DNA of 56,755 bases from Ophiosphaerella korrae (GCA_028456385.1 JALNQF010000266.1:1-56755); one strand, 5' to 3'; positions 26,548 to 38,600 are shown, counted from the stretch's first letter. A program made the numbers and translations. The notes: generated by a model from the sequence alone, not told the origin.

Positions 26548-26977
26548 TATTACAACAGTAATAAGAGAATTATAGATAGAACTAATTAGCCCTATAACTA
26601 AAGGATTAAGTTCTTATAAATACAAGGAATATAAACTTAATTAGGAAACTATATATAATTAGGACACCTAAAGTAATCTATAATCTATAGACTCTTAGTA
26701 TTAATAGATTATAGATTAAAGTAATCTATAATCTATTATCTTTAGTAGTAATAGATTAATAGATTAAGATAAGTATATAGTTAGTAGCGATGTGCATTGT
26801 TAGGATAGTATTAGTAATTTAATTATTAACTACAAGTAATAATACAAAGATAGTTGTAAAATATCTACTATTATTTATAGCCTATTGTAGATTATAATAC
26901 AAGCTTTTGTTATTACCTTATAATCTACTAATACCTATCTAGGCTATTAAGAAGTTAACTCTAGTAAGCCTATAATA
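26548..26977 (+). repeat. 3' LTR of element E (about 430 bases, second LTR type)
   Basis: Starts TATTACAACAG (TGTTACAACAG before RIP) and ends near CCTATAATA. It contains several direct repeats of an AGTAATCTATA-type unit between about 26,653 and 26,770, like the LTR of A and unlike those of B, C and F. The right edge is placed by where F sequence resumes and may be off by a few bases. Confidence 0.75.
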
Positions 26978-27359
26978 TAATAATAATTTATCTTAAGCAT
27001 TATTAATAGCTTACTTTATATAATTTAGTAGAAAGAGATTATATAGAAATTAAAAACGGATACTCTATAAGTAAAATACTAGAAGTAATATACTTATACT
27101 AAATATTAGTAAGAATATACTTGTTATAATATTTACTATTATTTAAAGATATAAAATAAGTAAGACTTACTAAAGTATAATAATAATAAATAAATATCTT
27201 AACTTTATTATAAATAATATAAGCTATAAGGAGAAGTTTATTATACTAGAACTAAGACGATATAAGAAGTAATAAGGAACTAGAAATTAATAAAAAAACT
27301 AAATAGATAACCTTAGCCCTAGTATAGAGAAATAAGGAACTATATAGAAGAAGGAATAG
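26978..27359 (+). pseudogene. Element F, last part of the internal region
   Basis: Matches the post-chromodomain region of element C from about 12,748 to 13,130 and leads directly into the F 3' LTR. This is the right-hand flank of the E insertion in F. It carries the same conserved SNKELEIN-like block near 27,270. Confidence 0.75.
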
Positions 27360-27813
27360 TATTATAGTAGTAATAAGAGAAATAGAGATAGAACTAATTA
27401 GTTTAAGCTTAGTTACTAATAAAGTATAAGATAAGTAGAGTAATAACTTATAAGATAATAAACTTAATTAAGAAACTAACTATAACTAAGATATGTAATA
27501 AATTTATAAATTTATAATCTTAGTAAATATAAATTTATAAAGCTAAAATTTATAAATTCGCGATCTTAGTAAATATAAAGTAATAAAGTTACTAAGAAGC
27601 TATTAGTATATAATTTATAGTAATACGTATTATTAGGATAGTATAAGTAATTTAATCCCTTAACTATAGAACACTTATATAAGATAATTACAAGATATCT
27701 TTTATTATTTATAGTTATTATAGATTACTATATAAGCTTTTATTATTAACTCTTAATCTACTAATACTCTAAAGATAGGCTACCTATAGTTAATAATAAA
27801 TAGCCTAGTAATA
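27360..27813 (+). repeat. 3' LTR of element F (454 bases)
   Basis: Same ends as 19953-20360 but with one extra 46-base internal unit at about 27,500-27,545. Followed by the AAAAA duplication and the rest of element D. Confidence 0.88.
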
Positions 27814-27818
27814 AAAAA
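27814..27818. repeat. Target-site duplication AAAAA, right flank of element F
   Basis: Partner of 19948-19952. Element D protease-RT sequence resumes at 27,819. Confidence 0.7.
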
Positions 27819-30800
27819 GACTAAAGATTAGAAATATAGTAATATATATAATAATAATTAATAATAAACAAGATATAATATTAGGTATACTATAGTTATA
27901 TATAACTAACCTAAAGATTAATTAGAGAATAGAAAAAATTACTTACCTTAAACAAGATATATTAAAAGCTAATATAAGTATATATAAAGAAGTATTCTTA
28001 GAAGAATATAAGAAATAAGAGAAACTACTTACTAAACCTAATAACTATACTCTAGAATATTAGCTATAGGACTTAGTAATAGAACTAAAAGAAAGAAAAG
28101 ACGTAAAATAGAGCCTAGTTTATAATAAAATAGAAGAAGAATCTAAGATTAAATAAGTATTTATATAAAATATAATAAAGAAAGAATATATATAAAAATT
28201 AAAATCCTTAGTAGTATATAGACTTATATTTATAGATAAAAAAGAGATAGATAATAAATAACTATATATAGACTTTAAGATAATAAAAATAATTATAAAT
28301 AAAAACTAATACTTTTTACTATATATAGATAAGATATAAAATAGACTATAAAATTCTTAAATTTTTATAAAACTATATATTTAGAACGCCTACTATTAGA
28401 TTAGAATTAATAAAAGATATAAATAGAAAACTATATTTAGAATATAGTATAAACTATTTAAATACTTAGTTATTCTATTTAGATTAATAAACGCACTAGT
28501 AGTATTCTAAAAAAGAATTAATATAGTTCTAAAAGAGTATTTAGACGTATATATATTTATATATCTAGATAATATCTTTATATTTTTAGAAATAGAAGAA
28601 GAATACGTATAATATATATATAAAGTGCTAGAAAAACTAGTAGAAAATAAACTATTTTTTAAGATAAAGAAATATAAATTTTATAAAAAAAAATAGACTT
28701 CCTTAGATTTATTATAGAACTAGGAAAGATTAGGATTAAATTAAATAAGATTAAGGTAATCTAAGAATATCTAATACCTAAGAACTTATAAGAAGTATAA
28801 TAATTTTATAGGCTAGTAAATTTTTATAAAAAGCTAATAGTAAAATAGTCTAAAATATTAGAACTTTTAATAAAACTTATAATAAAAGATATACTTTTTA
28901 TATAAACTAAGGAATATAATAAAGTATTTAGTTAGATTAAATAGAAATTTATAGAAAACCTAGTTATTAGAATATATAATCTAGACTTACTAGTAATATT
29001 AAAGATAGATATATCTAACTTAGTTTATAGAATAGTACTAATATAAAAGGATTAGGATATAAAGTAAGAATACTTAGTATAATACTTCTTTAAGAAAATA
29101 AAGCTAGTAGAACTTAACTACTAAATTTATAATAAAGAAATACTAGTAATCTATAAAAGATTTAAGTAATAGAGAGTATACTTATAAAGAGTAAAGTATT
29201 AAATATAAGTATATATAAACTATAAGAATTTTATAAGATTTATATTAAATAAAGACTTATTATAATACTATATAATATAGTAGGAATACTTATTAATATT
29301 TAATATAGAAATTATATATATAAAAGGTAAAGATAATTAGTTTATAGATACTTTAAGCTAAAAACTAGACTTATAAAAAGAAGTAAACGTAACTAGTATA
29401 GTTTTAGTTAAGAATAAAGATAAATACTTAGTCCTAAATATACTTAGAATAGCTATAATACTTAAATAAAAAAGTAGTAAGCTAGATAAATAGATTTAAA
29501 AAGAAATAGAAAAAGCTTTAAAAGAAATAAAAAAACTAAAGATTTAAGAAGAACTTATAAAATTATATAGAAGAATATATATACTAAATAAGATATAAAG
29601 AGAATTTATAAAATATTTCTATAAACTACTAGTATATAGGTACTAAAGTATTAATAAAATATTAGATAAACTTTTATAAGACTACTATATTCTAAAAGTA
29701 AAGTAACTAGTAATAGAAGTACTATAAGATTATATAGAATATTATAGAAATAAATATAGTAGATATATACTATATAGAATATTATAACTAGTTAAAGTAC
29801 TAGAATAACTATAAAGAGTTATTATAATAGACTTTATTATAAAGCTACTTAAGTTAAAAAACTTAATATTAAGAGTTAAATATAATAAGATCTTAATAAT
29901 AGTAGATAAGCTTATAAAGTACTTATACTTTAGACTATATAAAGAGAAATATAAAATAGAGGTTACTATATATTAGGTTTTAGGAACTATAATTAGCTAG
30001 TATAGTATTCTAGATAAAATTATTATAGATAGAGACGTAAGATTTATATTAAAATTATAGAGAATAATAATAGTATTATTAAGAATTAAATATTAAATAT
30101 TAACTATATACTATCTATAGATTAATAGATAGTTAGAACGTATAAATTAAATAGTAGAATAGTACTTAAGATACTACCTTAACTATAATTAAAATAATTA
30201 GGTATAACTACTACTTATAGGATATCTAGTATATAATATCTTAAAGAATATAGTAATAAAAGTATTACTCTTCTTTATAAACTATAGATTTAACTCTAAT
30301 ATATATTAGATACTAAGATTTAAAGTATTTTAGTCTTTAAAAAGAGAAAATTTTACTAATAAACTAAAAGATATATATAATTAGCTATAATAAAATATAA
30401 AATTTCTATATAAATATATTGTAAAATACTATAATAAGAAATATAAAGAAAGACTTTAATTTAAAAAGAGAAAAAAAGTATAGTTAATATATAGAAATAT
30501 TAAAAGTAGAAAATTAAATTTAAAATTAGATTATATAAAAATAAGACTATATATAATTAAAAAGAAAGTTATACTAGTTATATTTAAACTAAGATTACTA
30601 GATAAGATAAAAATATACCTAATATTCTATATAGTACTACTAGAAAAGGTATAATAAGAAGTAAAACTACTAGTTTATAAAGTAGATATATATAGAGAAT
30701 AAAAAAAATAAAAAGTTAAAGAAATCTTATAGTATTAGTTTTATAATAAAAGAAACTACTACCTAGTAAAATAAATAAGTATAGATAAGAAAGGGTAACT

Positions 30801-31310
30801 ATAAGAAAATATATAGGAACTAGAAGATAATTTTAACTACTTTAAGAAACTAGAGGAGTTCTAAAGTTAAAATCCTTTAGACTACTTAGTAGTATATAGA
30901 GAAGACCTATATTACTAATAGTAGGTAGAAAGGCGCTAGACGCACTTAATATAGTAAGGACCTAAGTAGCCTTAATTATAAACTTAAAGTCTAACTTAAA
31001 TTCTAAGAAAATAGCTTATATAATAGACTTTTTATTATTTAAAGCTTTTATCTTATAAAGATAAACTAAATAAGTATAATTTTTTACTTATATACTTAGA
31101 ATTTAATTATATTTGTTTTTAGCTTCTATAATCTATAATAATAGTTTTTCTTAAGTATAGTTAATAGCTCTCTCTATTATAAATAAGTATAGATATATAA
31201 ATAAGTATTCTTAACTTATATTTTACTAGAGATATACTAGATAAGTTATATAATAAATAAGTATTAGTATAAATATATACCTTATAAGCCTTACTATACT
31301 TTATAGAAAA
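27819..31310 (+). pseudogene. Element D pol, RT to post-chromodomain region, truncated
   Basis: Plus-strand continuation of D: reverse transcriptase with Y-L-D-N at 28562-28573, RNase H, integrase, a chromodomain remnant ending near 30,865, then a post-chromodomain region that resembles E more than C. Homology to E is lost at about 31,310, roughly 210 bases before an LTR would be expected. No 3' LTR follows, so D is truncated at its 3' end. It is among the most strongly RIP-altered copies, with CA nearly absent. Confidence 0.8.
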
Positions 31311-33060
31311 GTAAATAATCTAATAGTAAGCTTATATTAGGAAATAGAAGCTTCTTGTTAAGGTAATCTAGGCTTTACTTTCGGCTTCGCGCTATACCTA
31401 AATAGGTAATTAACCTTAACGTTTACTATAAAACGCCCTCTTTCTACTATTATTTTCTTTCTTTTATTAACCTTTTCTCTCTACTTATATCCTCCTATTT
31501 ACACTCTTCTTTACCTATACTAACTACTCTTATTAAGCCTTAGTAAATCCTTTATAAGGTATTTTTTAAACCTACTACTACTTATTACTATACTACCTTC
31601 TTTTGTCCCTATTATTTTACCCCTATTTAGACTATACTATCTAGCCTTTCGTGCCCCTACAATTATAGCTACTAAAACTAATTCTTAGCTTGTATTTACA
31701 TGTATTTAGTAGCCCTCTTACTTTCTATTCTTATATTCTTGCGTACTCTCGCCTCTTACTATTCTCTATTATAAGCTCTCCCTCTTTTATAAGATACTTA
31801 CTTACTTTATATTAGTAGTAGCTATAGTTAAAGGGTAAATCTTACTACCTACTATATAGCTATACTAGTATATATAGTCCTATAAACCTCCTCTCTTACT
31901 CTAGACTTACTAATAGTATTTATTATACCCTTTCTTATTTCTATTTTAAGTAAACGAATACGTAGCTCTTATACTATTGTCTTAGCTGCGATACGCTTAT
32001 ATTACGCCCCGCTCCTTTAGTTAAATACGCTAGACTAATCCTTTAGGTAGTAACGTAGATATTTACTAGTATAATATATTAATTTAAGCTGTCCTAGCGT
32101 CTACGTTAGCGCTATAATTCTAGTAGGATGCTCTACCTTGTATAAAGTATATAGCGTTGCTATAATATTATAATACAACTATTAGGGGGCTAATACCTAG
32201 AAGTTAGTAGCTAATAGCTCTAAGATAGCTATAGGCGTGCTATAGAAAGTAAATAAATCCCTAAAGTCTAATTACTAGACGATATAGGGCGCTATCTATA
32301 AAAATTACGTATTTATACGTTATCTAGTATAGACGTATTTTACGTAAGAGGGTAGTTAATAATTAAAGAAGAAGCTAGTAATTAGTAGTTTTATTTAAGG
32401 TAATATAGATCCTTAGATAGCTAAAAAACGTATACGACTAGGTCGTAGCGACCTTTTAATAGCTAATTACTAGATAAGCTAGGCTAATTCTTAATATAAT
32501 AAGGCTACTTACGCTACTTAATAGAGTAATATAAGGTCCTTTTAGACGTTAATACTAATAGGTATTAAGCCTACCTATCTACCTTCTTTATAGAGAGTAC
32601 CTTTACACTACTTACTACGCCCCTTATAACTATTTCTATAATAGGTATAGTATTTATATAGACTTTTTATCTTTAGGTAGTAGTATTAGCTATAATATAT
32701 AAAGCTCTACTTAGTCTAGAGAGGGAGCTACTTCTTTTAAACTCTTTATAGCTAAAGAAGTAACTAGATTACTATATTAAAATAGTTTCCTCTTATAGTA
32801 CTTCTTTATTAGTCTCTTTGTTTCCTATTATAATTATTCTATACGTTCTTTAAGCGCTTAAGCCTAAGCTAAAATCTAAGGCTAAACTAATATATATAGC
32901 TAAGATAGTAGAGTATAGCTATCTAGGAGTTAGCTTCTCTAAAGATAATAGAGACTAGTTCTATATTAATAATTTCTTAATACTAGATACTAATGTATTG
33001 CGCTCTTTTAATCTAAGAGTACTTACTCTATTTAGAGACGTAGATTCTTCTAGTTTACTA
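31311..33060. other. Start of the non-LTR region; gene-like stretches, unassigned
   Basis: Composition shifts to higher CG. Plus-strand stretches look protein-like, for example around NPLGSNVDIY at about 32,037-32,066 and SYLGVSFSKDNRDQ at about 32,917-32,960, but they lie in different frames (phases 0 and 1). Either introns or indels separate them, or they belong to different genes. The early part (31,430-31,900) is rich in Leu/Ser codons that would be Pro before RIP, which suggests a disordered Pro-rich segment. No domain was recognised. Confidence 0.3.
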
Positions 33061-33069
33061 GATTAAAGT

Positions 33070-35420
33070 ATAACTTACTATTAAACGTTATAAGCAAATA
33101 GAACTTAGCTAATATATAGATATAGACGTAGTTAGTAGTCTTAACGTTGCCCCCTTTCTTAAGAAACTAGAGTATTACTAGGCTAGCTAGGATTTACTTA
33201 ACAAGAGAGAGACTAACTATACTATAAGTATCGCGAAGATAAATTAGGTTATAAATAGGTTAGTTAATAGAAGTAGTTAAGGTAAGTATATAAGTAGATT
33301 AGAGCTCTAATTTTACTAATTAGTAATAGAATTTCCTTTACTTTTAGAAAATAATATAGTTAAAGAAAGCTATAGTATAACGTACGTTAAGCCTAGTAAT
33401 ATAGTAGCTACTTATTAAGAGAATAGTTACTACGCAGCTACTAGTAGTAAAGGATATAGTACTAGGTAGTATAGCTATCTCTACGTAAGTAGAGTGCGCG
33501 CTCTCTCTATAGAGGATATAGAAAGTATTTACTCTAGTAAGTAGTTCTAGTAGAGTTAAAGAGGCTATATTAATATCTTCTAAGGTAACCTACTAGCGTA
33601 AGACAAACTACTCTTTAGCGATATTAGCGTAATAAATAGACTACTAGTAATACGTAAACGAATACGCCCTTTATCTATTAATATAATAATTACCTCTCTA
33701 GCTATAGTACTAGACGTTACGCTAGAACTAGAGTTAGAAGACTTCTATTTAGTAAAGTAGTAAAGGCTAGCTAAGTAATAGGTAGAGAACCTTGTACTTA
33801 ATCTTATACCTACACCTAAGTCTACGCCTCTACTAACTCCTAGTAGCCTAGACTCTTATCCTAGAGTTAGTAATAAGCTTAGTCCTAGCCTTCTTAACAA
33901 TAGTAGCTAAGGTAGTAGTACTAGAAGCCTAGCGCCGCCCTTAAACAACCTCGATAAAAAGAATAGCAATAATAGCGCACATACTTAGGGAATAGTTAAG
34001 GAGCTACTCTAATCTCTAAGATAATCTATCTCTTCTCTTAAAAGAGTAGAGGGCAAAGAGTATAGAAAAAGTAGTAATAATAAAGCTAAGGAAAGCTATA
34101 AGGATAAATAAGTTAATAAAGTATCTAGTAGATCTTTAGTAAAAACTTCTTAATAAAGTAAACGTAGTAATTATCTAGTTAGGAAGAAGAGGCGTAGTCT
34201 AGTATAGACTACTCGTAGATAATAAAGTAAGAGTATAATAACTACGAGGATATTATAAAACGTAATATTATCTTAACTCTATTAACTATCTAAGCCTAAG
34301 ATAGATAGCGCGAACTAGTCTTACTCCCTACTAATATTATCTCTAAAAGTAAAAATTAGAGGTAGAACTAACAAAGACTATAGACCTAGCGTAAATATAG
34401 CCTATTAGATAACTAATATTACGTATTATAATACGCTAGAAGGTTTATTAATTATAATAGTAATTATACGTTATAATAAGTTAAGCTTAGCTCTTAATAT
34501 AGTAGCCTTATATTATAAACTCTTTAGTAGTAAAAGTAAAGCCCTTTATATAACTTAGCTATCTCCTTATTTATAGATACTACTAGGATACTAATATAAC
34601 GCTAGTATATCTAGGGCATATACCTATAGAAGCTTAACGCTACTTAATATAGGCTAGATAAGTAATTCCTATAGTAATACTAACTACTTAGATAATAACA
34701 GTAATAAAGAGGACGATAATAGAGAGGTATATAGACCTTACGCTACTAGTAGTAATTAGGGATATAATAGAGAAGATACGCGCTACTACTAATAAACGTA
34801 TAAACTATAGTTAGGGTTAGATAAAGAGTGTTTACTCTTATATAGAGATAAGATAGGTATAGAGTAGAAGGATATATTTAAACGCTTCCTAGATTAGTCT
34901 CTAGGCGCAGTATAGGCGCGCTAGTACATACTATAAAGAAAACAATCTATTACTACAATAATATAAATATGCGTATCTAACCCTATCCTATAAAATGTTA
35001 AACTTTAATTAGAGTACTAAGCACGGCTATAACTAGTACAATATAGGAATAAAGAGCCTAAAACTTTACTCTAAGAGCTAACCTCGCTATAGAGACTAAC
35101 TCTATACTTAGGAATAATATACGACTATAAGATAGCTAAATTACGCTTATAACTTTTAACGAGATAAACTCCTCTATATATCTAGAGCTTAAATTAGAAT
35201 ATATCTCTACAACACTAAAGACTATAGCGTATAAAGAGCTACTAGCTATATACTTATACAGCGGCTATATTATAGTAAGGTCTAGTACACTAAGTACTAA
35301 GAGCTACTTAATTAGGAAAGAACTAAGCTAGCTAACAAGGTTCTAAGCTACCTAGGGTTTCGAGCTACTTCTTAGAAATTAGCTACCTATCTAAAAATCG
35401 CGTTATCTTAATAACTACCT
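33070..35420 (+). pseudogene. Long unidentified RIP-mutated frame, about 780 codons
   Basis: One codon phase (checked at 33125 and 34871) can be followed for about 2.3 kb with breaks only at TAA/TAG. The first third looks folded (segments such as NVAPFLKKLEYYQ and YINIFQGNLLAQDKLLFSD). From about 33,780 it becomes rich in Ser, Pro, Lys and Asn (PTPKSTPLLTPSSLDS at about 33,807-33,854), typical of a disordered linker with basic clusters, and the last part is more hydrophobic again. I do not recognise the family. It lies directly upstream of the Pogo transposase on the same strand, but nothing shows that they belonged to one element. The upstream segment near 32,900-33,060 may be a preceding exon in another phase. 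Confidence 0.45.
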
Positions 35421-37025
35421 TACTAAAATAGACAATTGTAAAGAGTCTATATAAGTAGCTATTAGTAATCTTAATACTAGTATTTTTTTAAGTTAAAGAG
35501 CTACTACAAAGGCGTACAAGATCCCTTAAGCTACGCTCTCTACGCGTATACGTAGTATATAGAATAGTTAAACTAGCTATATATACTAGTAGCGATTAAC
35601 TCTAGACTAAGAAGAGTTTCTTATATAATAGATCCTTAAAGAGGACGTACGTGCTTTTCCTCTCTTACACGTACGCGCTCAAGAAATAGTAAATTAAATC
35701 CTAAGGATAAATAGAGATAATAATCCTATAGGTAAGTATTAGCTATCCTTCTTTATTAAGCGCAACTTACGCGTTATATTAATTATAGGTAGAAAGATAG
35801 AAGCTATATAGGCTAAGGGAGCAACATAAAGATAAATACGCGCGTTTCTTAAGTTCTTTAAGATTACTTGTATAAGGCTAGGTATAAGGGCTAAAGATAT
35901 ATAGAATATAGATAAGACTAGAAAGGCCCTAGGTGTATGTATAAACACTAGAGTACTTGCAAGTAGCTAGAAAAAGAAGGCTTACTATTAGTTGCTAGAG
36001 AACTATAAGTAAGCATTAATAATTAAGTATATATTAGCTATAGGTAAGAAACTATACTATTTAGTTATATTTAAAGGGAAGAACCTATAGAGTACCTAGT
36101 TTCCTACAATAATTCCTAACTAGCTTTATACAACCTCTAAGAATAGATAGATATCTAATACAATAGGTACTAGGTAGTTAAGACGCGTATTTCTACCTAA
36201 TATAGCGCCTTTAGATAATTATTAGAGGATACTTATTTTAGATAGCTATAGTAGCTATATTAATATTAAATTCTTATAGGCCTATAAGTAGAATAAAGTT
36301 TAGCTTCTATTTCTACTTACTTATTCTTTATACGTCTTATAGCTTCTAGACCTCTTAGTCTTCTTAGTTATAAAGAGGTTCTACTAATAGTAGATCTAGG
36401 CACTATTTTACCTTAATAACGTAGTACCTATTAAGAAAGAGCGCTTTATTATATCCTACTATAAAGCTTAAGAAGCTACTATTACTAAGAGAATTATACA
36501 AGTAAGATAGGCTACTATAGGTATCTATCTATTAAATATTAACTAGGTAGTTAACTTATCTTAAGTAACCTAAAGACTTATTACGCTACTACGTCTAAAT
36601 TAGCCTTAACCTATTAAGAGCTACCTCTCTACCTCTTATAGTCCTTATAATCTTTTTATAGCTTAGAGAGAGCTTTATAAGAATAAGAGTATTAGTTATA
36701 AAGCTTACTAGCTCTTTAAAAAAGTAGGTAAGGTACTTGTAGTAGTAAATATACGTGTAGTAGTATTTAAAGTAGAGAATAAAAGACTTTATAGTTAACT
36801 TAAGGCTCTTAAGCCTCTATAGCTACGAAAGAAAGTTTATATAGACCTAAATTAACGTTTTATAGATATAGAGATAATTATAGTAGCTATATAAGCTTCT
36901 ACTCTTTTAGAGTTATAAAATAATAGTAAAGTAGTAGAGAGAGAAGTAAGAAGAGTAGTAACTAAAGTAGTAGCTAGAACTCTCTAGTCTATGTATATAG
37001 AGTAGTAATTGTAACTAGGTTAAGT
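35420..37025 (+). pseudogene. Fot1/Pogo-type DDE transposase, RIP-inactivated
   Basis: A single phase runs from about 35,420 to 37,025 with only TAA/TAG breaks. An amino-terminal helix-turn-helix of psq type is visible (KAYKIP-ATLSTRIRS at about 35,509-35,556), then a Tc5/CENP-B-like DNA-binding segment with a LD-EEFLI start near 35,605 and IGRKIEA at about 35,785-35,805. The catalytic core has Asp 1 in an N-I-D-K-T context (NMDET in the family) at 35911, Asp 2 in ILILDSYSSY (DGHSSH in the family) at 36241, and Asp 3 in VLQLLDL at 36349. Spacing from Asp 2 to Asp 3 is 36 codons. Length of about 535 codons fits Fot1 relatives. Terminal inverted repeats were not found by eye. Confidence 0.82.
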
Positions 37026-37660
37026 AAATAAATATAATTTTTAGATAGGTAGCTAATTTCTAAAGAGTAGCTTAAAACCCTAAGTAGCTTAGAACCTTAT
37101 CGGCTAGCTTAGATCTTGTCTAAGACAAGTTACAGCTTCTAGAAGACTAGAATAGAACTACTAAATAGTAAAACAATTAGTAAGATAATTATAATAAGGT
37201 AGACGTAGCTAGGGCCTTCGAGGCTAATAAGCGTTTCTCTAGCCTAGTGTAATCTATAGGTGTGTAGTTAAGTAGTAATAAACTAGATATAAATAGCTAT
37301 ATATAGTAATATATATATCCTATAATATACTTACAAGGTATAGTTATTATAAGTTACTTTTTCTAGTAATAGCTTACAATATTATAACTTTGTTAGTAGG
37401 CTTATAGCCTACTAGTAAGTTTCTGTAGTTGCGTTAGTGCGTAACTTATAGGTAGCTAATTAGCGCCTAACTTCTGTCTTAGGCTATAGTATACAAGGTA
37501 TTATCTATTACCTTTAGCGTTCTTACTCTACTCTAAAAGATTGCAAGGGCGTAGCTAAAAATAGAGTTAAATTTTAAAACTAGGCTTTAGAAATAAGATC
37601 TAACCTATATAAATATATTAAAATTTATTACAGCCCTTATTCCTCTACAATTTATTATTC
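37026..37660. other. Intergenic stretch, nothing recognised
   Basis: Sequence between the Pogo transposase and the BTB gene copy. It would hold the 3' end of the transposon and the upstream region of the BTB copy, but I could not place an inverted repeat, promoter or start codon. CA/TG depletion continues. Confidence 0.3.
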
Positions 37661-37679
37661 TTTATTTTTAACGCTGCAA

Positions 37680-38600
37680 ACTTACTTATTATAGTCGAAG
37701 TTATCTACAAAATTAATCCTAGCGTAGATACAATTATTATATTAAAAAATCCTAGTATATCTTTTGTAGTATAGGGCGGTTTAGGAAGAGAGGCTACTAC
37801 TACTACTATTAACGTAAGTAGGTAGGGTACCTCTATATAGAGTAGTACTACTAAAAAGACCTTAAAAAAAGATAAAAAAAGTAAGAAGTAAGTCTTAATA
37901 GTAGAGGAAACAAGCGAGACTCTCTCTATATTAGCTCTAGTTAAGAGTAATCCTATAGAAGGGCCTAGTGTTACCTATAAAAGACTCTTTAGTAGATTAT
38001 AGATAGGCTGTACTAAACTAAGCTTATCTACGTAGGTTAATTTAGATAAGCTGTAGCTATATCTACTAGAAATAGTACTACTACCTAAAGAGCTAGTAGA
38101 AGAAGAGGAAAGCGGTATCTATTATTGTGTTTTGTTACGCTATCTTGCTCTTACCTCTAGGTACTTTAAGAGTAGCCTCGCGAAAGATAAGTAGATTAAG
38201 AGTTAACTAAGCGACGCTAATAGTTTATACTACTTATTAGCTATTAATTAGGATCCTAAAGCGTTCTTTATCTTACTAAAAGTTCTATACCTTTATAACT
38301 ACCTAGTACTCTACTTGTTAATACTAGAGATATTAGTAAAGATAGTAGTTCTAGTTAATTACTACTATTGTAGCAAAGCTATTAAGGTATTCTTAGAGAT
38401 ATAGATTAACGCCGCAAAAAAGAAGTTTCTACTACTATCTACGTATAGTTAAGATCTAGTACTATAGATATGTATTATATAGGTATTTAAATTGCCTACT
38501 AAGTTTAAGAAAATAATAGATATTATATTTAGGTAAAGTAAGACGCTAACAATCTAAGATATATACCTACTAATCCTAAAAGTTATCTTTAGTAAGTTTT
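37680..38600 (+). pseudogene. BTB/POZ-domain gene copy, RIP-inactivated
   Basis: One phase from about 37,680 with breaks only at TAA/TAG. The amino-terminal part has INPSVDTIIILKNPS (about 37,713-37,757), the strand that opens many fungal BTB proteins, then a Lys/Ser/Glu-rich insert. The BTB core follows from about 38,120: LLRYLALTSRYFK (SSRHL before RIP), DPKAFFILLKVLYLYN (about 38,250-38,300), the helix LEILVKIVVLVNYYYC, and the closing QDIYLLILKVI near 38,560-38,590. These match the large family of Pezizomycotina BTB proteins of unknown function. BTB domains mediate dimerisation. The copy is presumably a duplicate hit by RIP. It leads in the same phase into transposase sequence. Confidence 0.7.

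Larger units (their letters stand above)
19953..27813 (+). mobile_element. Element F, Ty3/Gypsy chromovirus carrying a recombined inner element E
   Basis: F is bounded by type I LTRs (19953-20360, 27360-27813) and AAAAA duplications, inserted in D. Inside, the order is F gag and start of pol, then pol of a less mutated element E, the E 3' LTR (26548-26977), the last part of the F internal region, and the F 3' LTR. No E 5' LTR is present, and the total length is far too short for a full F plus a full E. The simplest reading is that E inserted into F and homologous recombination between their gag-pol regions later deleted the middle. Confidence 0.8.

Noticed and set aside
33070..35420. Assigning the long frame to DUF3723 or a similar fungal family
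   Set aside because: A vague resemblance in style only. No motif I could name with confidence, so it was left unidentified.
35739..35948. 69-codon minus-strand open frame
   Set aside because: It lies opposite the well-supported Pogo transposase frame, including its first catalytic Asp. It is a shadow of that gene.
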